Below the pieces are notes generated by a model. The model saw only the letters and a list, made by a program, of their open reading frames with translations, was not told the DNA's origin and did no database searches. DNA of 49,305 nt from NCBI RefSeq assembly GCF_028288205.1, contig NZ_JAQBOD010000065.1:1-49305 (forward strand). The letters run 5' to 3'. Shown in pieces: positions 1 to 8,890 of this stretch (positions are counted from its first letter, which is position 1; every line of letters starts with the position of its first letter). The DNA is from Mucilaginibacter sp. (lineage in GTDB: Bacteria > Bacteroidota > Bacteroidia > Sphingobacteriales > Sphingobacteriaceae). The translations under genes and the position numbers were made by a program.

Positions 1-1971
1 CGGAAGCGTAAACCAAAAGGTGCTTCCTTTACCTAACTGGCTATCCACGCCGATCTCACCATTATGGCGGTGAATGATCTCTGCGCTGATGTAAAGACCC
101 AAACCCAGACCGGAATATTGTGCACCGGAATATTCTGCCCGGTAATATTTATTAAACAGATGCGGAATCTTATCCGGTGAGATCCCGGGTCCACTATCTT
201 TGACCGAAACTTTAACATACTGACCCATCTTTTCAACGATTAGGTAGATATTTTTAGATTCAGGAGCATATTTGACGGCATTATTCACAAAATTGACCAC
301 CACCTGATCGATCCGGTGTTCATCGGCAAAAACTGTTAATTCCAGGTCACCTTCGAAGATTAGTTCGTATTTACCTGCTGCCCGCACGTGGTTACAGCAG
401 CTTTTCAGCATTTCTGAAACCTTAAATGTTTTTTTGACAATATGCAGTTGGTTTTGATTGAGCTTACTGGCGTCCAGCAGTTCTTCGATCAGGCCACAGA
501 TCTTTTCAACATTTCTGTTCGCCTGATCGATCAACCTGGGCAGCATTGCCGGCGAAGGCTGTTCCTTCATCCGGTCGAGCAATTGCAAAGACGACTTTAA
601 ACTGGTTACCGGAGTTTTTAACTCATGACTTGCGATGCAGATGAAATCATCTTTCTGGGCAGCCAACATTTTAAGATCGTGAATATCAGTCGCCGTACCG
701 ATCCAGCTTTGTAAATCTCCCAGTTCATTTTTTATCGGCAGCATCCGTACCAGGTGCCATCGGTATTCCCCGTCAGCGCGTCTCTCCCTGATCTCGAATT
801 CGCCACCGGTTGTACCTCTTAAAATGTTCCGGAAAAAATCCTGACAATAGTCCAGGTCATCAGGATGGATGATCGTCTCCCATCCTCTGCCACTAAACTG
901 CTTTTCATCGAGGCCTGTATAATTATACCATTGCTGGTTATAAAAGTCTACCTCGCCGTCAAGCGTGTTTGTCCAGGCGATATTGGGAATGGCGTTTAGC
1001 TGCATGCGGAACAAATTGGCACTTGCTTCGATTTTTCTCCTCGCCAAAACGGTATCGGTCACTTCGATAGCAAATACAAATATGCCGTCTACCTTGCCTC
1101 CCGGACCGGGGCGTGGCTGATAAATAAAATTAAAATACCGTTCTTCGATAACCCCATCAGCCTTTCTGGCCATCGGTACGTACAATTCACGGCCTTCGTA
1201 GAGTTCACCTGTCCGGTAAACATTTTTAATAATGTCCATTAGCGGCTGGCCTGCAAGTTCGGGAATAGCTTCAGTCAGGGGCTTACCTAAGAGATCCCTT
1301 CCCGGAAAGAACTGCTGATATAAAGGATTCACCAGTTCATATCGATAGTCTGGCCCGTTCAGTATACATATCCCTGCCGGTGCCTGCATAAAGAACTGAG
1401 CAAATCTGTCTCGTTGGCTGGCGGTTTCTGCCTGCACAACCTCCAATTCAAGTTTTGCTTTCTTGTTGTCTATAAAGGCTCTTACTTTATCAGTAGTTTC
1501 AATGACATTGGTGATAACCCCTCTGATATTGCCGGTTTCATCCTTAATGGGGCTGTAGGCGAAATTGAAATAACATTCCTCGGAATATCCATGGCGGTTC
1601 AGGAATAATTTAAAGTCTGTGAACCTGACCGCATGGCCCTCCATAACGCCGTGAAGCATAGGGCCGATGGTATCCCAAATTTCTGAAAAGGATCGCCATA
1701 TCGGTATGCCCATCGCCTGTGGGTGTTTGTTGGAACCCAAAATGGGGCGGTAACCATCATTATAGAACTGGATAAATTCAGCGCCCCAGGTTATATGCAT
1801 CGGGAAGGGAGAACTTAACAAAACACCAATGGATATCTTTAACGCGGGCTCCCATGATTGGGGGGCTCCCAGCGGGGTTCTTGACCAATCGGTTTCACGG
1901 ATGATTTCACCACACTCCCCCCCACCCTGTAAAAAAGGTAATTCTATCGGGTGTGGACTCGCTTGTGGCAT
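1..1971 (-). CDS. Multi-PAS sensor histidine kinase, 3' end outside window
   Basis: The frame is open from an ATG at 1971 to the left edge (657 codons, no stop). Three PAS-like domains can be seen at roughly residues 20-150, 170-300 and 310-430; the third holds the typical GEFEIRERRADGEYRW stretch. A HisKA domain follows with the H-box ASHELKTPVTS (phospho-accepting His about residue 449). The ATPase domain has an N-box NFVNNAVKYAP near residue 565, a G1 box DSGPGIS and a G2 box GLGLGLYI. The visible part ends at STFWFTLP, which in this family lies a few residues before the stop, so almost the whole protein is here. No membrane segment or signal peptide is visible, so a cytoplasmic sensor is likely. 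The ligand is unknown and no response regulator is in view. Confidence 0.93.
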   Translation of the reverse strand, partial: MPQASPHPIELPFLQGGGECGEIIRETDWSRTPLGAPQSWEPALKISIGVLLSSPFPMHITWGAEFIQFYNDGYRPILGSNKHPQAMGIPIWRSFSEIWDTIGPMLHGVMEGHAVRFTDFKLFLNRHGYSEECYFNFAYSPIKDETGNIRGVITNVIETTDKVRAFIDNKKAKLELEVVQAETASQRDRFAQFFMQAPAGICILNGPDYRYELVNPLYQQFFPGRDLLGKPLTEAIPELAGQPLMDIIKNVYRTGELYEGRELYVPMARKADGVIEERYFNFIYQPRPGPGGKVDGIFVFAIEVTDTVLARRKIEASANLFRMQLNAIPNIAWTNTLDGEVDFYNQQWYNYTGLDEKQFSGRGWETIIHPDDLDYCQDFFRNILRGTTGGEFEIRERRADGEYRWHLVRMLPIKNELGDLQSWIGTATDIHDLKMLAAQKDDFICIASHELKTPVTSLKSSLQLLDRMKEQPSPAMLPRLIDQANRNVEKICGLIEELLDASKLNQNQLHIVKKTFKVSEMLKSCCNHVRAAGKYELIFEGDLELTVFADEHRIDQVVVNFVNNAVKYAPESKNIYLIVEKMGQYVKVSVKDSGPGISPDKIPHLFNKYYRAEYSGAQYSGLGLGLYISAEIIHRHNGEIGVDSQLGKGSTFWFTLP

Positions 1972-2913
1972 AACGTTGAGTGTGTTAAGTTCGATCACTA
2001 AACACACCTTGCACAAATTGCCGTTAATGACTAAACTGTTTCCAATACCTTAGGGTTTGTTACTTATCAACAAAAATTTACCGTCTTTGTTTGTTCGCTG
2101 TGCTAACCATTAAGCTCAAATTTCGATTTTTTATCTGAAGACCGTTTTTGGTACACCAATCATCCCAGCTGGATCACTGGACGGCCCTCTAAGAAACACT
2201 ATAAACGAAAAACGGGAGCCGCATCTTTCGATTTGAATCTCCCGTTTTCCACTCTATGCCGAACCATAGTCCGACGTAAAGTATCAAGTTTTGTGTAAAA
2301 AGACCGACTCGCTCTCGCCTTCCTCCTTGCGGATTCCGGTTGCTTCAAAGTCATTATGTCCGCTGCTTCTTTCCGTAAAAATTAGCAGTTTCTTATAATG
2401 CCTTATTTTAATTATCACCGTGTTTCTGTGCTTACGCTGTTTCTGTTTGATGTAATTCAGGCTTTCCCTTGATCTTTAGCTCCTCCGAAGATTTGCCCGA
2501 TTCAATTTTGTTATTCCTGTAAGGCTGTCAAAGTACGTCGTTCTTGATGATTTCAATATCGGGACATGTATACTATTTTACAAGTGTTTTTATTGATTTT
2601 TATTAACTTGTTATTAACACAAAAACAAGAATTATTAACATATACAAATTAATACATATCAGTTATTTATATTCATTTTACTTAGGTTATTAACATTTTG
2701 TTTATTCACATATAGCCGCCAACTTTCCAATTTTGTATGTTATAAAAAAGCTCAAAATTTCACTTGCGCTGGATTTTATTTGTTAAATACTTGTTGTATC
2801 ATTAGTAAAATTTGAAAGGTTGACTCATAGATAAGCAATATATTACCTCTTATATACGTAAAATAACAAAACAGGACGCAACGAATTGCGCCTTTACAAC
2901 GTATATTTATATA
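1972..2913. other. Long intergenic region, no recognised gene
   Basis: About 940 bp without a convincing coding region. The left part (about 2100-2570) is richer in G and C than the right part and ends, read on the minus strand, in a strong terminator hairpin, so a minus-strand transcript of unknown nature may run through it. Minus-strand frames there are broken by stops. The right part (2570-2913) is very AT-rich and holds four TTATTAAC octamers at 2600, 2611, 2632 and 2687. It presumably contains the promoter of the diiron oxygenase gene at 2914. Confidence 0.6.
2209..2248 (-). terminator. Rho-independent terminator-like hairpin
   Basis: The 10-bp perfect inverted repeat AAAACGGGAG / CTCCCGTTTT has a 20-nt loop. 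On the minus strand it is followed by a T-rich tract (TTTTTCGTTT). No recognisable gene lies just upstream of it on that strand, so what it terminates is unclear: a small RNA or the remains of a lost gene are both possible. Confidence 0.6.
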
Positions 2914-3792
2914 ATGGATGTAAAAGAAGTTGAGCGTTTAATAAAAATTAGCCGGGAGCGTCCCCTTATGCCGGAGACTTATATTCCCTGGCAGCTTGAG
3001 CCCGAACAGGATGATATTTTCCTACCCGAAACACTAACATCATTACAAGGTCTTGAAATATACGACGCCCTAAGTCATGCTCAAAAACTGGAACTTGGCC
3101 GCCATGAGCTGGTTCAGGTAATTGCATCATATGCGTGGGGCGAATGCTTGTTCTGCGTATTCATGACCCGCCACCTTATTACTTTGCCTGCCAATAATGT
3201 GGAGCATCAATTTTTATTGAGAGAGTTAATAGAAGAATTTCGTCACCAGGAAATGTTTGCACAGGTTATTGCCAAATTGGGTGGCAAGCCCATTAAGCAA
3301 TCGGGCCTGCATAAGTTTTTCGGTGAGTTTAGTAACAAATACCTGCCTGCTGATTATCTGTTTATGGGCAGTGTTTCTATTGAGTTGGTTACGGATGTTT
3401 ATGGCGATTATGCCCGAAAAACGCAAAATATTTACCCGGTTTTAAAAAAAATGTTCGATCTGCATAGTATTGAGGAGGGCAGGCATATCTTATTTACTAA
3501 AAGCCTGTTAAAAACTTACGCCGCCAAAGCGGGATATATTAAACGGACGCTATACAGTTATGTGATATTATTCAATATTTTGTTTGTGCGTACCATGTAT
3601 GTTAAAAAAGAAATATATGAGCGCATCGGCTTAGAAAACCCTGATCAGGTCTACAAACTTGCATCAATAAACTTCAAACAAAAATTCGCTGATAATTGCC
3701 TTAAAGACGTTATTAAATTTGTTGATGAATGGAATGGATTTAATTTGCTAACGCGATTCGCGTGGCGATGGATTTTGGGGGCTAAGGTGTAA
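2914..3792 (+). CDS. AurF-like ferritin-fold diiron oxygenase
   Basis: A 292-residue protein of the p-aminobenzoate N-oxygenase AurF type (ferritin-like four-helix bundle). AurF binds two irons with seven ligands (E101, E136, H139, E196, H223, E227, H230). A matching set is visible here: E77, E108 and H111 in EEFRH, E157 in SIEL, and H184, E188, H191 in HSIEEGRH. The 3- and 4-residue spacings within the motifs are identical. The N-terminal PWQLEP and LPETL stretches are also usual for the family. Members oxidise amines or other organic substrates with O2; the substrate here cannot be read from the sequence. The gene stands alone with no biosynthetic neighbours, so the role is unknown. Confidence 0.8.
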   Translation: MDVKEVERLIKISRERPLMPETYIPWQLEPEQDDIFLPETLTSLQGLEIYDALSHAQKLELGRHELVQVIASYAWGECLFCVFMTRHLITLPANNVEHQFLLRELIEEFRHQEMFAQVIAKLGGKPIKQSGLHKFFGEFSNKYLPADYLFMGSVSIELVTDVYGDYARKTQNIYPVLKKMFDLHSIEEGRHILFTKSLLKTYAAKAGYIKRTLYSYVILFNILFVRTMYVKKEIYERIGLENPDQVYKLASINFKQKFADNCLKDVIKFVDEWNGFNLLTRFAWRWILGAKV

Positions 3793-3846
3793 GGGCACAA
3801 AGCTAAAATCGATTTAAATGAGGCCAAACGTCTATAGAGAGAGTAA

Positions 3847-4089
3847 TTATTTATAAGGAATAATAGAAATTTCTGAATCTCGAAACTGCAAATCATACCT
3901 CATTACTGGCGATTTAACATCGAACATTCTCTGTGTTCTAAAGAAATATTTTAATCGTTCTTGGTACGATAAAGTCGCGAAATATGTTCGAGCCTCCTGT
4001 TGTTCTTCCCAAGAAACGTTAAATCTAATGCGTCTTTTTTCATTGTTAAAAAAAATGTCATTTCGACGAGGTACATCGGATCCTGGCAA
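3847..4089 (-). CDS. Hypothetical small protein
   Basis: An 80-codon frame with a charged, plausible composition in its C-terminal two thirds (for example RRIRFNVSWEEQQEARTY and ERLKYFFRTQRMFD), unlike typical shadow frames. The only ATG lies inside a dispersed palindromic repeat (4056-4122), so the first dozen or so residues are repeat-derived and the native start may have been lost or replaced. It sits between the convergent diiron oxygenase and bioB, downstream of bioB on the same strand. No function can be proposed. It may be a real small gene, a remnant or chance. Confidence 0.4.
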   Translation of the reverse strand: MPGSDVPRRNDIFFNNEKRRIRFNVSWEEQQEARTYFATLSYQERLKYFFRTQRMFDVKSPVMRYDLQFRDSEISIIPYK

Positions 4090-4122
4090 TGCATAGATTT
4101 CTCACTATCGTTCGAAATGACA
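4056..4122. repeat. Palindromic repeat, TGTCATTTCGA family
   Basis: The terminal inverted repeats TGTCATTTCGA (4056-4066) and TCGAAATGACA (4112-4122) match perfectly over 11 bp. The interior contains AGATTTCTC, which also occurs in the related elements near 26260 and 34080. It lies 3' of bioB and overlaps the start of the frame at 3847-4089. Confidence 0.75.
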
Positions 4123-4146
4123 AGAATAATTATTATATCACCTTTA

Positions 4147-5160
4147 TTATATCACCTCATTAATACTCATCTCTTTTATTTCCTTAATCTCTGGTCTGCC
4201 ATTTTTAAAGGCTTTGCGTGGGGTTAGGCCCAGCAGCTCAAACATAGCCATATCGTCATCAAACGAAGGGTTAGGCGTAGTTAACAATTTCTCGCCAGCG
4301 AATATTGAATTGGCGCCTGCCATAAAGCAAAATGCCTGTTCAACTACGCTCATTTCTGTACGGCCGGCGGATAGGCGCACTACAGTTTTAGGCATAATAA
4401 TGCGTGTTGTAGCAATCATCCTAACCATATCCCAAACAGAAACCCGCGGCTGATCTGCCAATGGTGTACCTTGTACCGGCACCAACGCGTTAATTGGAAC
4501 CGACTCGGGATGCTGTGGTAAGTTTGATAAAGTTTTCAGCATAGAGATACGATCTGCAACCGTTTCGCCTAAACCAATTATACCGCCGCTGCAAACAGAG
4601 ATCTTTGCTTTACGTACATTATCCAGCGTTTGTAAGCGCTCATCGTAAGTGCGGGTAGTAATAATTCTTTTATAATCTTCTTCTGATGTATCTAAATTAT
4701 GGTTATAGGCATATAGGCCGGCATCTGCCAAACGTTGTGCCTGGCTTTCGGTAAGCATACCCAGTGTGCAGCAAACTTCCATATCCATTGCATTTACGGC
4801 TTTCACCATATCAATTACCTTGTCAAAATCGCGGTTATCGCGCACCTCGCGCCATGCTGCGCCCATGCATAATCTGGAAGCGCCCCCGTTTTTAGCTTTT
4901 TGGGCCACAGCTATAACTTCTTCTTTAGGCATAATAGCATGTACATCAACACCGGTATTATACCGTGCCGCCTGTGGGCAGTATGCGCAATCTTCCGGGC
5001 AACCGCCTGTTTTTATAGAGATCAGCGAGCTTATCTGCACCTCGGAATAATCCTTATTTTCGCGGTGTATACTTGCTGCCTTATAAACCAGGTCAAGCAA
5101 TGGTGTATTATATATTTCGGTAATTTCTTCTTTTGTCCAGTTGTAGCGTACTTCTGTCAT
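4147..5160 (-). CDS. bioB: Biotin synthase
   Basis: Radical-SAM enzyme that inserts sulfur into dethiobiotin in the last step of biotin synthesis; cytoplasmic. The 337-residue length is normal. The [4Fe-4S]-SAM cluster motif CPEDCAYC is at residues 54-61 (Cys 54, 58, 61), and the following YNTGVDVHAIMPKEE and YNHNLDTSEE segments are characteristic of BioB. The ATG lies only 3 nt after the hepT stop codon, so bioB is probably co-transcribed with the mntA-hepT pair. No other biotin genes are in the window. Confidence 0.97.
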   Translation of the reverse strand: MTEVRYNWTKEEITEIYNTPLLDLVYKAASIHRENKDYSEVQISSLISIKTGGCPEDCAYCPQAARYNTGVDVHAIMPKEEVIAVAQKAKNGGASRLCMGAAWREVRDNRDFDKVIDMVKAVNAMDMEVCCTLGMLTESQAQRLADAGLYAYNHNLDTSEEDYKRIITTRTYDERLQTLDNVRKAKISVCSGGIIGLGETVADRISMLKTLSNLPQHPESVPINALVPVQGTPLADQPRVSVWDMVRMIATTRIIMPKTVVRLSAGRTEMSVVEQAFCFMAGANSIFAGEKLLTTPNPSFDDDMAMFELLGLTPRKAFKNGRPEIKEIKEMSINEVI

Positions 5161-5163
5161 ATA

Positions 5164-5499
5164 TTAATTTTCTAATAAATTTTGAACCTCGAGTTTTAAT
5201 GAGGGTAAATGATTTATGATAATGTTCCAAATTTGCTCAGGTTGTATTCCATCATACCCATGAATAATTTTATTCCTGGCGTCAACCATTCTACGAGCAT
5301 TGGTAATATTAATTTCAGGATGTATTTTAAGTAAATTATTTACTGCTTCGCCTATTATTTCAATATTTCTTTCTACTGCATGTTGAAGCATCATATTTTT
5401 CTTAAAATCTTCAAAAGCTTTAGATTTACCTATAAATGTTTCAATATTTTCAATACAGGTAAGTATATCAAATAGATATTTCTTTATCTCACGCTGCAT
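5164..5499 (-). CDS. hepT: HepT-like toxin (DUF86), RX4HXY motif
   Basis: A 111-residue HEPN-family protein. The catalytic RX4HXY motif appears as RNKIIHGY at residues 75-82. HEPN toxins of this type are RNases that cognate MntA neutralises by adding AMP to the Tyr of the motif (known for the family; the Tyr is Y82 here). The gene overlaps the upstream mntA by 11 bp, the usual arrangement of such pairs, and is followed after 3 nt by bioB. The motif is intact, so the toxin may be active. Confidence 0.88.
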   Translation of the reverse strand: MQREIKKYLFDILTCIENIETFIGKSKAFEDFKKNMMLQHAVERNIEIIGEAVNNLLKIHPEINITNARRMVDARNKIIHGYDGIQPEQIWNIIINHLPSLKLEVQNLLEN

Positions 5500-5800
5500 A
5501 TATTAACTGCTTCTTTTCATTAATATCTTCAATAAAATAAGGGTTCTTTAAAGAATTCTCTACCAATAAATCAACCTCCCTACCAAAAACATTTCTTAAC
5601 GCATCGTGTAATTCCCACCATATCTTGCCTCTTTCTAATGCTTTAACCCCATCTTCAAAATCTATTAATAAATCAATATCACTTTCCTCATTAAATTTAT
5701 CACTAACCACTGAGCCAAAAGCATAAGCGCTCTTTACCTTATGGCTTTTCAGTAACTGAACCATAAATGGTAATTGCGCCTGCAATATTGGATGAAGCAT
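5489..5800 (-). CDS. mntA: MntA-like minimal nucleotidyltransferase antitoxin
   Basis: A 103-residue protein with the minimal nucleotidyltransferase signature GSX10DXD: G29-S30 in YAFGSVVSD, then D41-I-D43 in ESDIDLLIDFE. This is the antitoxin partner of HepT, which it AMPylates and inactivates. It is the first gene of a tight mntA-hepT-bioB unit, with a 48-bp gap to mgtE upstream. All catalytic residues are present. Confidence 0.88.
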   Translation of the reverse strand: MLHPILQAQLPFMVQLLKSHKVKSAYAFGSVVSDKFNEESDIDLLIDFEDGVKALERGKIWWELHDALRNVFGREVDLLVENSLKNPYFIEDINEKKQLIYAA

Positions 5801-5848
5801 AGCTTGTATTTTATATATAAGTCAAATTTACAATAAAAGCCTTATTCC

Positions 5849-7207
5849 TTAATGATGATGTAATAAAAGATTTGTGGCCAGCCAAAGCGGCAATAAAAAT
5901 CCCGCGCAATCTGTAAATGTTGTTATGATGATTGATGAAGCCACTGCAGGGTCAACCCCTACTCTTTTTAATATTAATGGGATGGATGCACCGGTAAGCC
6001 CGGCTATAACCAGGTTACCTGTCATCGCTAAAAACAATACTAAACCTAATAAGGGATCTGCATCATAAAATAAAGCAACACCAAACACAACCAACCCGTT
6101 TGCCGCGCCATTTAACAGGCCCACCAAAAATTCTTTTAAAACGGTGTTGTAGGCTTGGTTATCGGTCAAATCGCTTAGCGAAATACGCCTTACCGTTACC
6201 GCCAATGCTTGTGTGGCCGCATTACCGCCCATACCCGCAATAATGGTCATATAGGCTGCTATTTGTGGCAGCTGTGAAACAGTGGACCCAAAATGCCGAA
6301 TTATAGATGCCGCCAAATAAGCGGTAGCCAAATTAATAACCAGCCACGGCAAACGGCTTTTTACCGCTTCTTTCCAGTTACCGCTTAGTTCTTCATCTTC
6401 TGATACACCGGATATTTTTAACATATCCTCGGTACTCTCCTGCTCCATTACGTCAATGATGTCATCAACCGTAATACGCCCAATCAGCTTCATATTATCG
6501 TCAACAACAGGTATGGCTGTTAAATTGTATTGCGATATAAGCTTGGCAACTTCCTCCTGGTCAAGATCAGCTCTTACATACACCGGGTCGGCTTTAAATA
6601 TGTCGCTTATTTTAACATCTGCGTGAGCTTTTATAATGTTTTTTATAGAAACTATGCCTTGCAAGGTTTTGGCATCGTCTACAACGTAAATGGTATAAAA
6701 CTCTTCCATCTCTTCAGATTGGCGTATGATCTCATCCAGAGCTCCTTTTTTGTCTGAATTGATATTAACACAGATCAGCTCAGAATTCATTAACCCGCCC
6801 GCCGTATTCTCGTCATAACTTAACAGGGCGCGGATACTGGTGGCATCCTCCTGGTCAATATCTTCCAGAATTTCCTGCTGCTCATGCTCCTCTAATTGCG
6901 AAATAATATCCGTAGCATCATCATAATCCAGTTCTTCAACTATCTCAGACCGTTTTTCGGGATGCAGATTGATCAGCAGCTCGCCGGGACGGTGTTCTTC
7001 GTCCATTTCGGCAATTACATCTGATGCAATATCAGTTGGAAGGATGTTAATGATCCGTTCTTTGTCTTCCTGCGGCAGTTTTTCAAATAATATGGCAATC
7101 TCCGAGGCGTGATATTCTTTCAGAACTATCTCTAATTCAACATCATCGCCCTCGAGCGCGGTTTTAATGCGGAGGAGGTCGGTTTTATCTATTTCGAAAG
7201 ATTGCAT
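5849..7207 (-). CDS. mgtE: MgtE-type magnesium channel/transporter
   Basis: 452 residues, normal for MgtE. Residues 1-130 form the acidic superhelical N domain (LPQEDKERIINILP, LDYDDATDIISQLEE). Two CBS domains follow at about 135-255, including YVVDDAKTLQGIVSIK and VVDDNMKLIGRITVDD. Five membrane helices form the pore from about residue 285 on, with the conserved AGMGGNAATQ segment. It imports Mg2+ across the inner membrane and is gated by Mg2+ binding to the N/CBS domains. It is the first gene of its strand group and is separated from the TA pair by 48 bp. Confidence 0.96.
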   Translation of the reverse strand: MQSFEIDKTDLLRIKTALEGDDVELEIVLKEYHASEIAILFEKLPQEDKERIINILPTDIASDVIAEMDEEHRPGELLINLHPEKRSEIVEELDYDDATDIISQLEEHEQQEILEDIDQEDATSIRALLSYDENTAGGLMNSELICVNINSDKKGALDEIIRQSEEMEEFYTIYVVDDAKTLQGIVSIKNIIKAHADVKISDIFKADPVYVRADLDQEEVAKLISQYNLTAIPVVDDNMKLIGRITVDDIIDVMEQESTEDMLKISGVSEDEELSGNWKEAVKSRLPWLVINLATAYLAASIIRHFGSTVSQLPQIAAYMTIIAGMGGNAATQALAVTVRRISLSDLTDNQAYNTVLKEFLVGLLNGAANGLVVFGVALFYDADPLLGLVLFLAMTGNLVIAGLTGASIPLILKRVGVDPAVASSIIITTFTDCAGFLLPLWLATNLLLHHH

Positions 7208-7284
7208 ATCCGACTAAATTAAGCATTTCAGCTTCAAATCAGGCATAAAAAATGAGCGCGAACGAGAAATGACAAGGAATTGGT

Positions 7285-7899
7285 TTAAATACTATAATCG
7301 TAAATAGACTTTACAACATTCAGCTTATGTAACTTTGCCAATATCATATTAACCTGCATTTTACGGATAGACACCTGTATGCTGCAATTATTATCAAATT
7401 GCTGGTTCAGGATAGCCAGATCTGTATCTTTTATAATGCGCATTACGTCATTCATTTGCAGATAATCAAAGCTGATGGTATAAACGTCATTCACCGTTTT
7501 TTCAATAACAACGGCCTGGTTAAGCGCTTCTTCGGTTGCCATTTTGTAGGCGTTGATGAGTCCGGGAACGCCTAACAACGTCCCACCGAAATAGCGTACA
7601 ACCACAACCAATATGTTGGTCAGATCTTTTGAAAGCAGGATATTTAAAATTGGTCTGCCTGCCGTGCCGGATGGCTCGCCGTCATCATTCAATTTAAAAA
7701 CAGAACGGTCAATGCTTAAACGCATGGCCCAGCAATGGTGATTTGCTTTGGGATGCTCAGACTTTAATGAAGCAACAATACCTTTTATATCGTTTTCTGA
7801 ATGTATGGGGTAAGCATAAGCCAAAAACTTGCTGCCGCGATCACGAAATATGCCTTCGGATGGGTTTTCAATGGTTCGGTAAGTATCCTCAAACAGCAT
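7285..7899 (-). CDS. yigZ: YigZ/IMPACT family protein
   Basis: 204 residues with the UPF0029/IMPACT N domain. The diagnostic stretches are FRDRGSKFLAYAYPI, HHCWAMRL, DDGEPSGTAGRPIL and VVVVRYFGGTLLGVPGL, followed by a DUF1949-like C-terminal domain. The bacterial role is poorly defined; the eukaryotic relative IMPACT acts in translational stress control. It is read away from the EamA transporter gene after a repeat-containing gap. Confidence 0.93.
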   Translation of the reverse strand: MLFEDTYRTIENPSEGIFRDRGSKFLAYAYPIHSENDIKGIVASLKSEHPKANHHCWAMRLSIDRSVFKLNDDGEPSGTAGRPILNILLSKDLTNILVVVVRYFGGTLLGVPGLINAYKMATEEALNQAVVIEKTVNDVYTISFDYLQMNDVMRIIKDTDLAILNQQFDNNCSIQVSIRKMQVNMILAKLHKLNVVKSIYDYSI

Positions 7900-7961
7900 T
7901 AGTACACATAATTGACAGGGACAAATATAGTGTATACATAGTAACCAAACATACCTAACCT

Positions 7962-8000
7962 ATCTACCCTGAACCACCTGATCTACCCTGAACCAACCTG
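7962..8000. repeat. Short tandem duplication
   Basis: The segment ATCTACCCTGAACCACCTG (7962-7980) is followed at once by a copy with one extra base (7981-8000). It lies in the gap between the EamA transporter and yigZ. No function is evident; it looks like slippage or a remnant of a dispersed repeat. Confidence 0.7.
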
Positions 8001-8021
8001 ATAGAGCCTCAAGTTTTATGC

Positions 8022-8882
8022 CTAATAAGAAGAATAAGTTATCACTATTATAGCCAGCAGCGCCAAAAATATGCCGAACTTGTTTAGCGTACTCAGTTTC
8101 TCTTTAAATATAAACAAGCCAACAAACGTACCCAACACAATTACCCCTATGTTCATGGCCGAAAAAACCGTAGACGGCTGATTAGCCAATGCCCGGTGTG
8201 CCTTTAAATAAAACAGGATATTACCAAAATTGGCTGCACCTAATGCCCAACCTATTAAAATATGCGGAAAAGAGAATTTTGTTTTTTTTCTGGCGATTTT
8301 TACAATTAACAAAATGAATGAGCATATAAATGCCAATACAAATACTATAAAAAGTGAAGTAGTATAGGGCACCGATTTAAACGCGGCCAACTGTTTAAAC
8401 AACACATCAATAACACCCATGCCAACAAAAACCACCAACAGATAGAACCACGAACCGGATCTTGATTTTGCTCCCCTGCCCTTTTGCCAAGGTATGGAAC
8501 AAATAATTGCTGCAAAACCAATGGAAATACCAATAATTTTTAGCAGACTTAACTCCTCGTCAAAAACAACATATGCAGCAAGGATGGGAATAAATAGCGA
8601 TAGGCGTTGCGCTATATCTGTACGCACTATACCTGTAACTTTAACAGATGTTGCCAGCACTAAAAAAAGCAGCGGCAATAATAAACCCAGCGCTGCAAAA
8701 TTATAAATTGGCGCTGCCTGCAAATTAGTTAGCTTCGGTTTAAAAATTAGCCAGGTTAATAAAATCGCGGTAGAATAATTCCAGGTTATGGCTTGCAGCA
8801 CATCTACATGGTAGCGTTTGGCAAGTTTTAACATAATAGAAACAATTACACTGCAACATATACTTAGTAAAACGTAAAGCAT
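8022..8882 (-). CDS. EamA/DMT-superfamily transporter
   Basis: 286 residues, almost entirely hydrophobic, with about ten predicted membrane helices in two EamA-type halves (conserved FDEELSLLKIIGISIGFAA near residue 108 and the equivalent FKEKLSTLNKFGIFLALLA near the C-terminus). Drug/metabolite transporters of this type export or exchange small metabolites across the inner membrane; the substrate is not evident. It starts 8 nt after the ribD stop, so it is very probably co-transcribed with ribD. Whether it carries a flavin-related compound is speculation. Confidence 0.88.
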   Translation of the reverse strand: MLYVLLSICCSVIVSIMLKLAKRYHVDVLQAITWNYSTAILLTWLIFKPKLTNLQAAPIYNFAALGLLLPLLFLVLATSVKVTGIVRTDIAQRLSLFIPILAAYVVFDEELSLLKIIGISIGFAAIICSIPWQKGRGAKSRSGSWFYLLVVFVGMGVIDVLFKQLAAFKSVPYTTSLFIVFVLAFICSFILLIVKIARKKTKFSFPHILIGWALGAANFGNILFYLKAHRALANQPSTVFSAMNIGVIVLGTFVGLFIFKEKLSTLNKFGIFLALLAIIVITYSSY

Positions 8883-8890
8883 TCGGCTAT

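Noticed and set aside
1829..2053. Plus-strand 74-codon frame over the start of the histidine kinase
   Set aside because: It is antisense to the kinase N-terminus, which has clear PAS-domain coding; the composition is not protein-like.
3651..3896. Minus-strand 81-codon frame at the end of the diiron oxygenase gene
   Set aside because: Mostly antisense to the oxygenase C-terminus; it has no features of its own.
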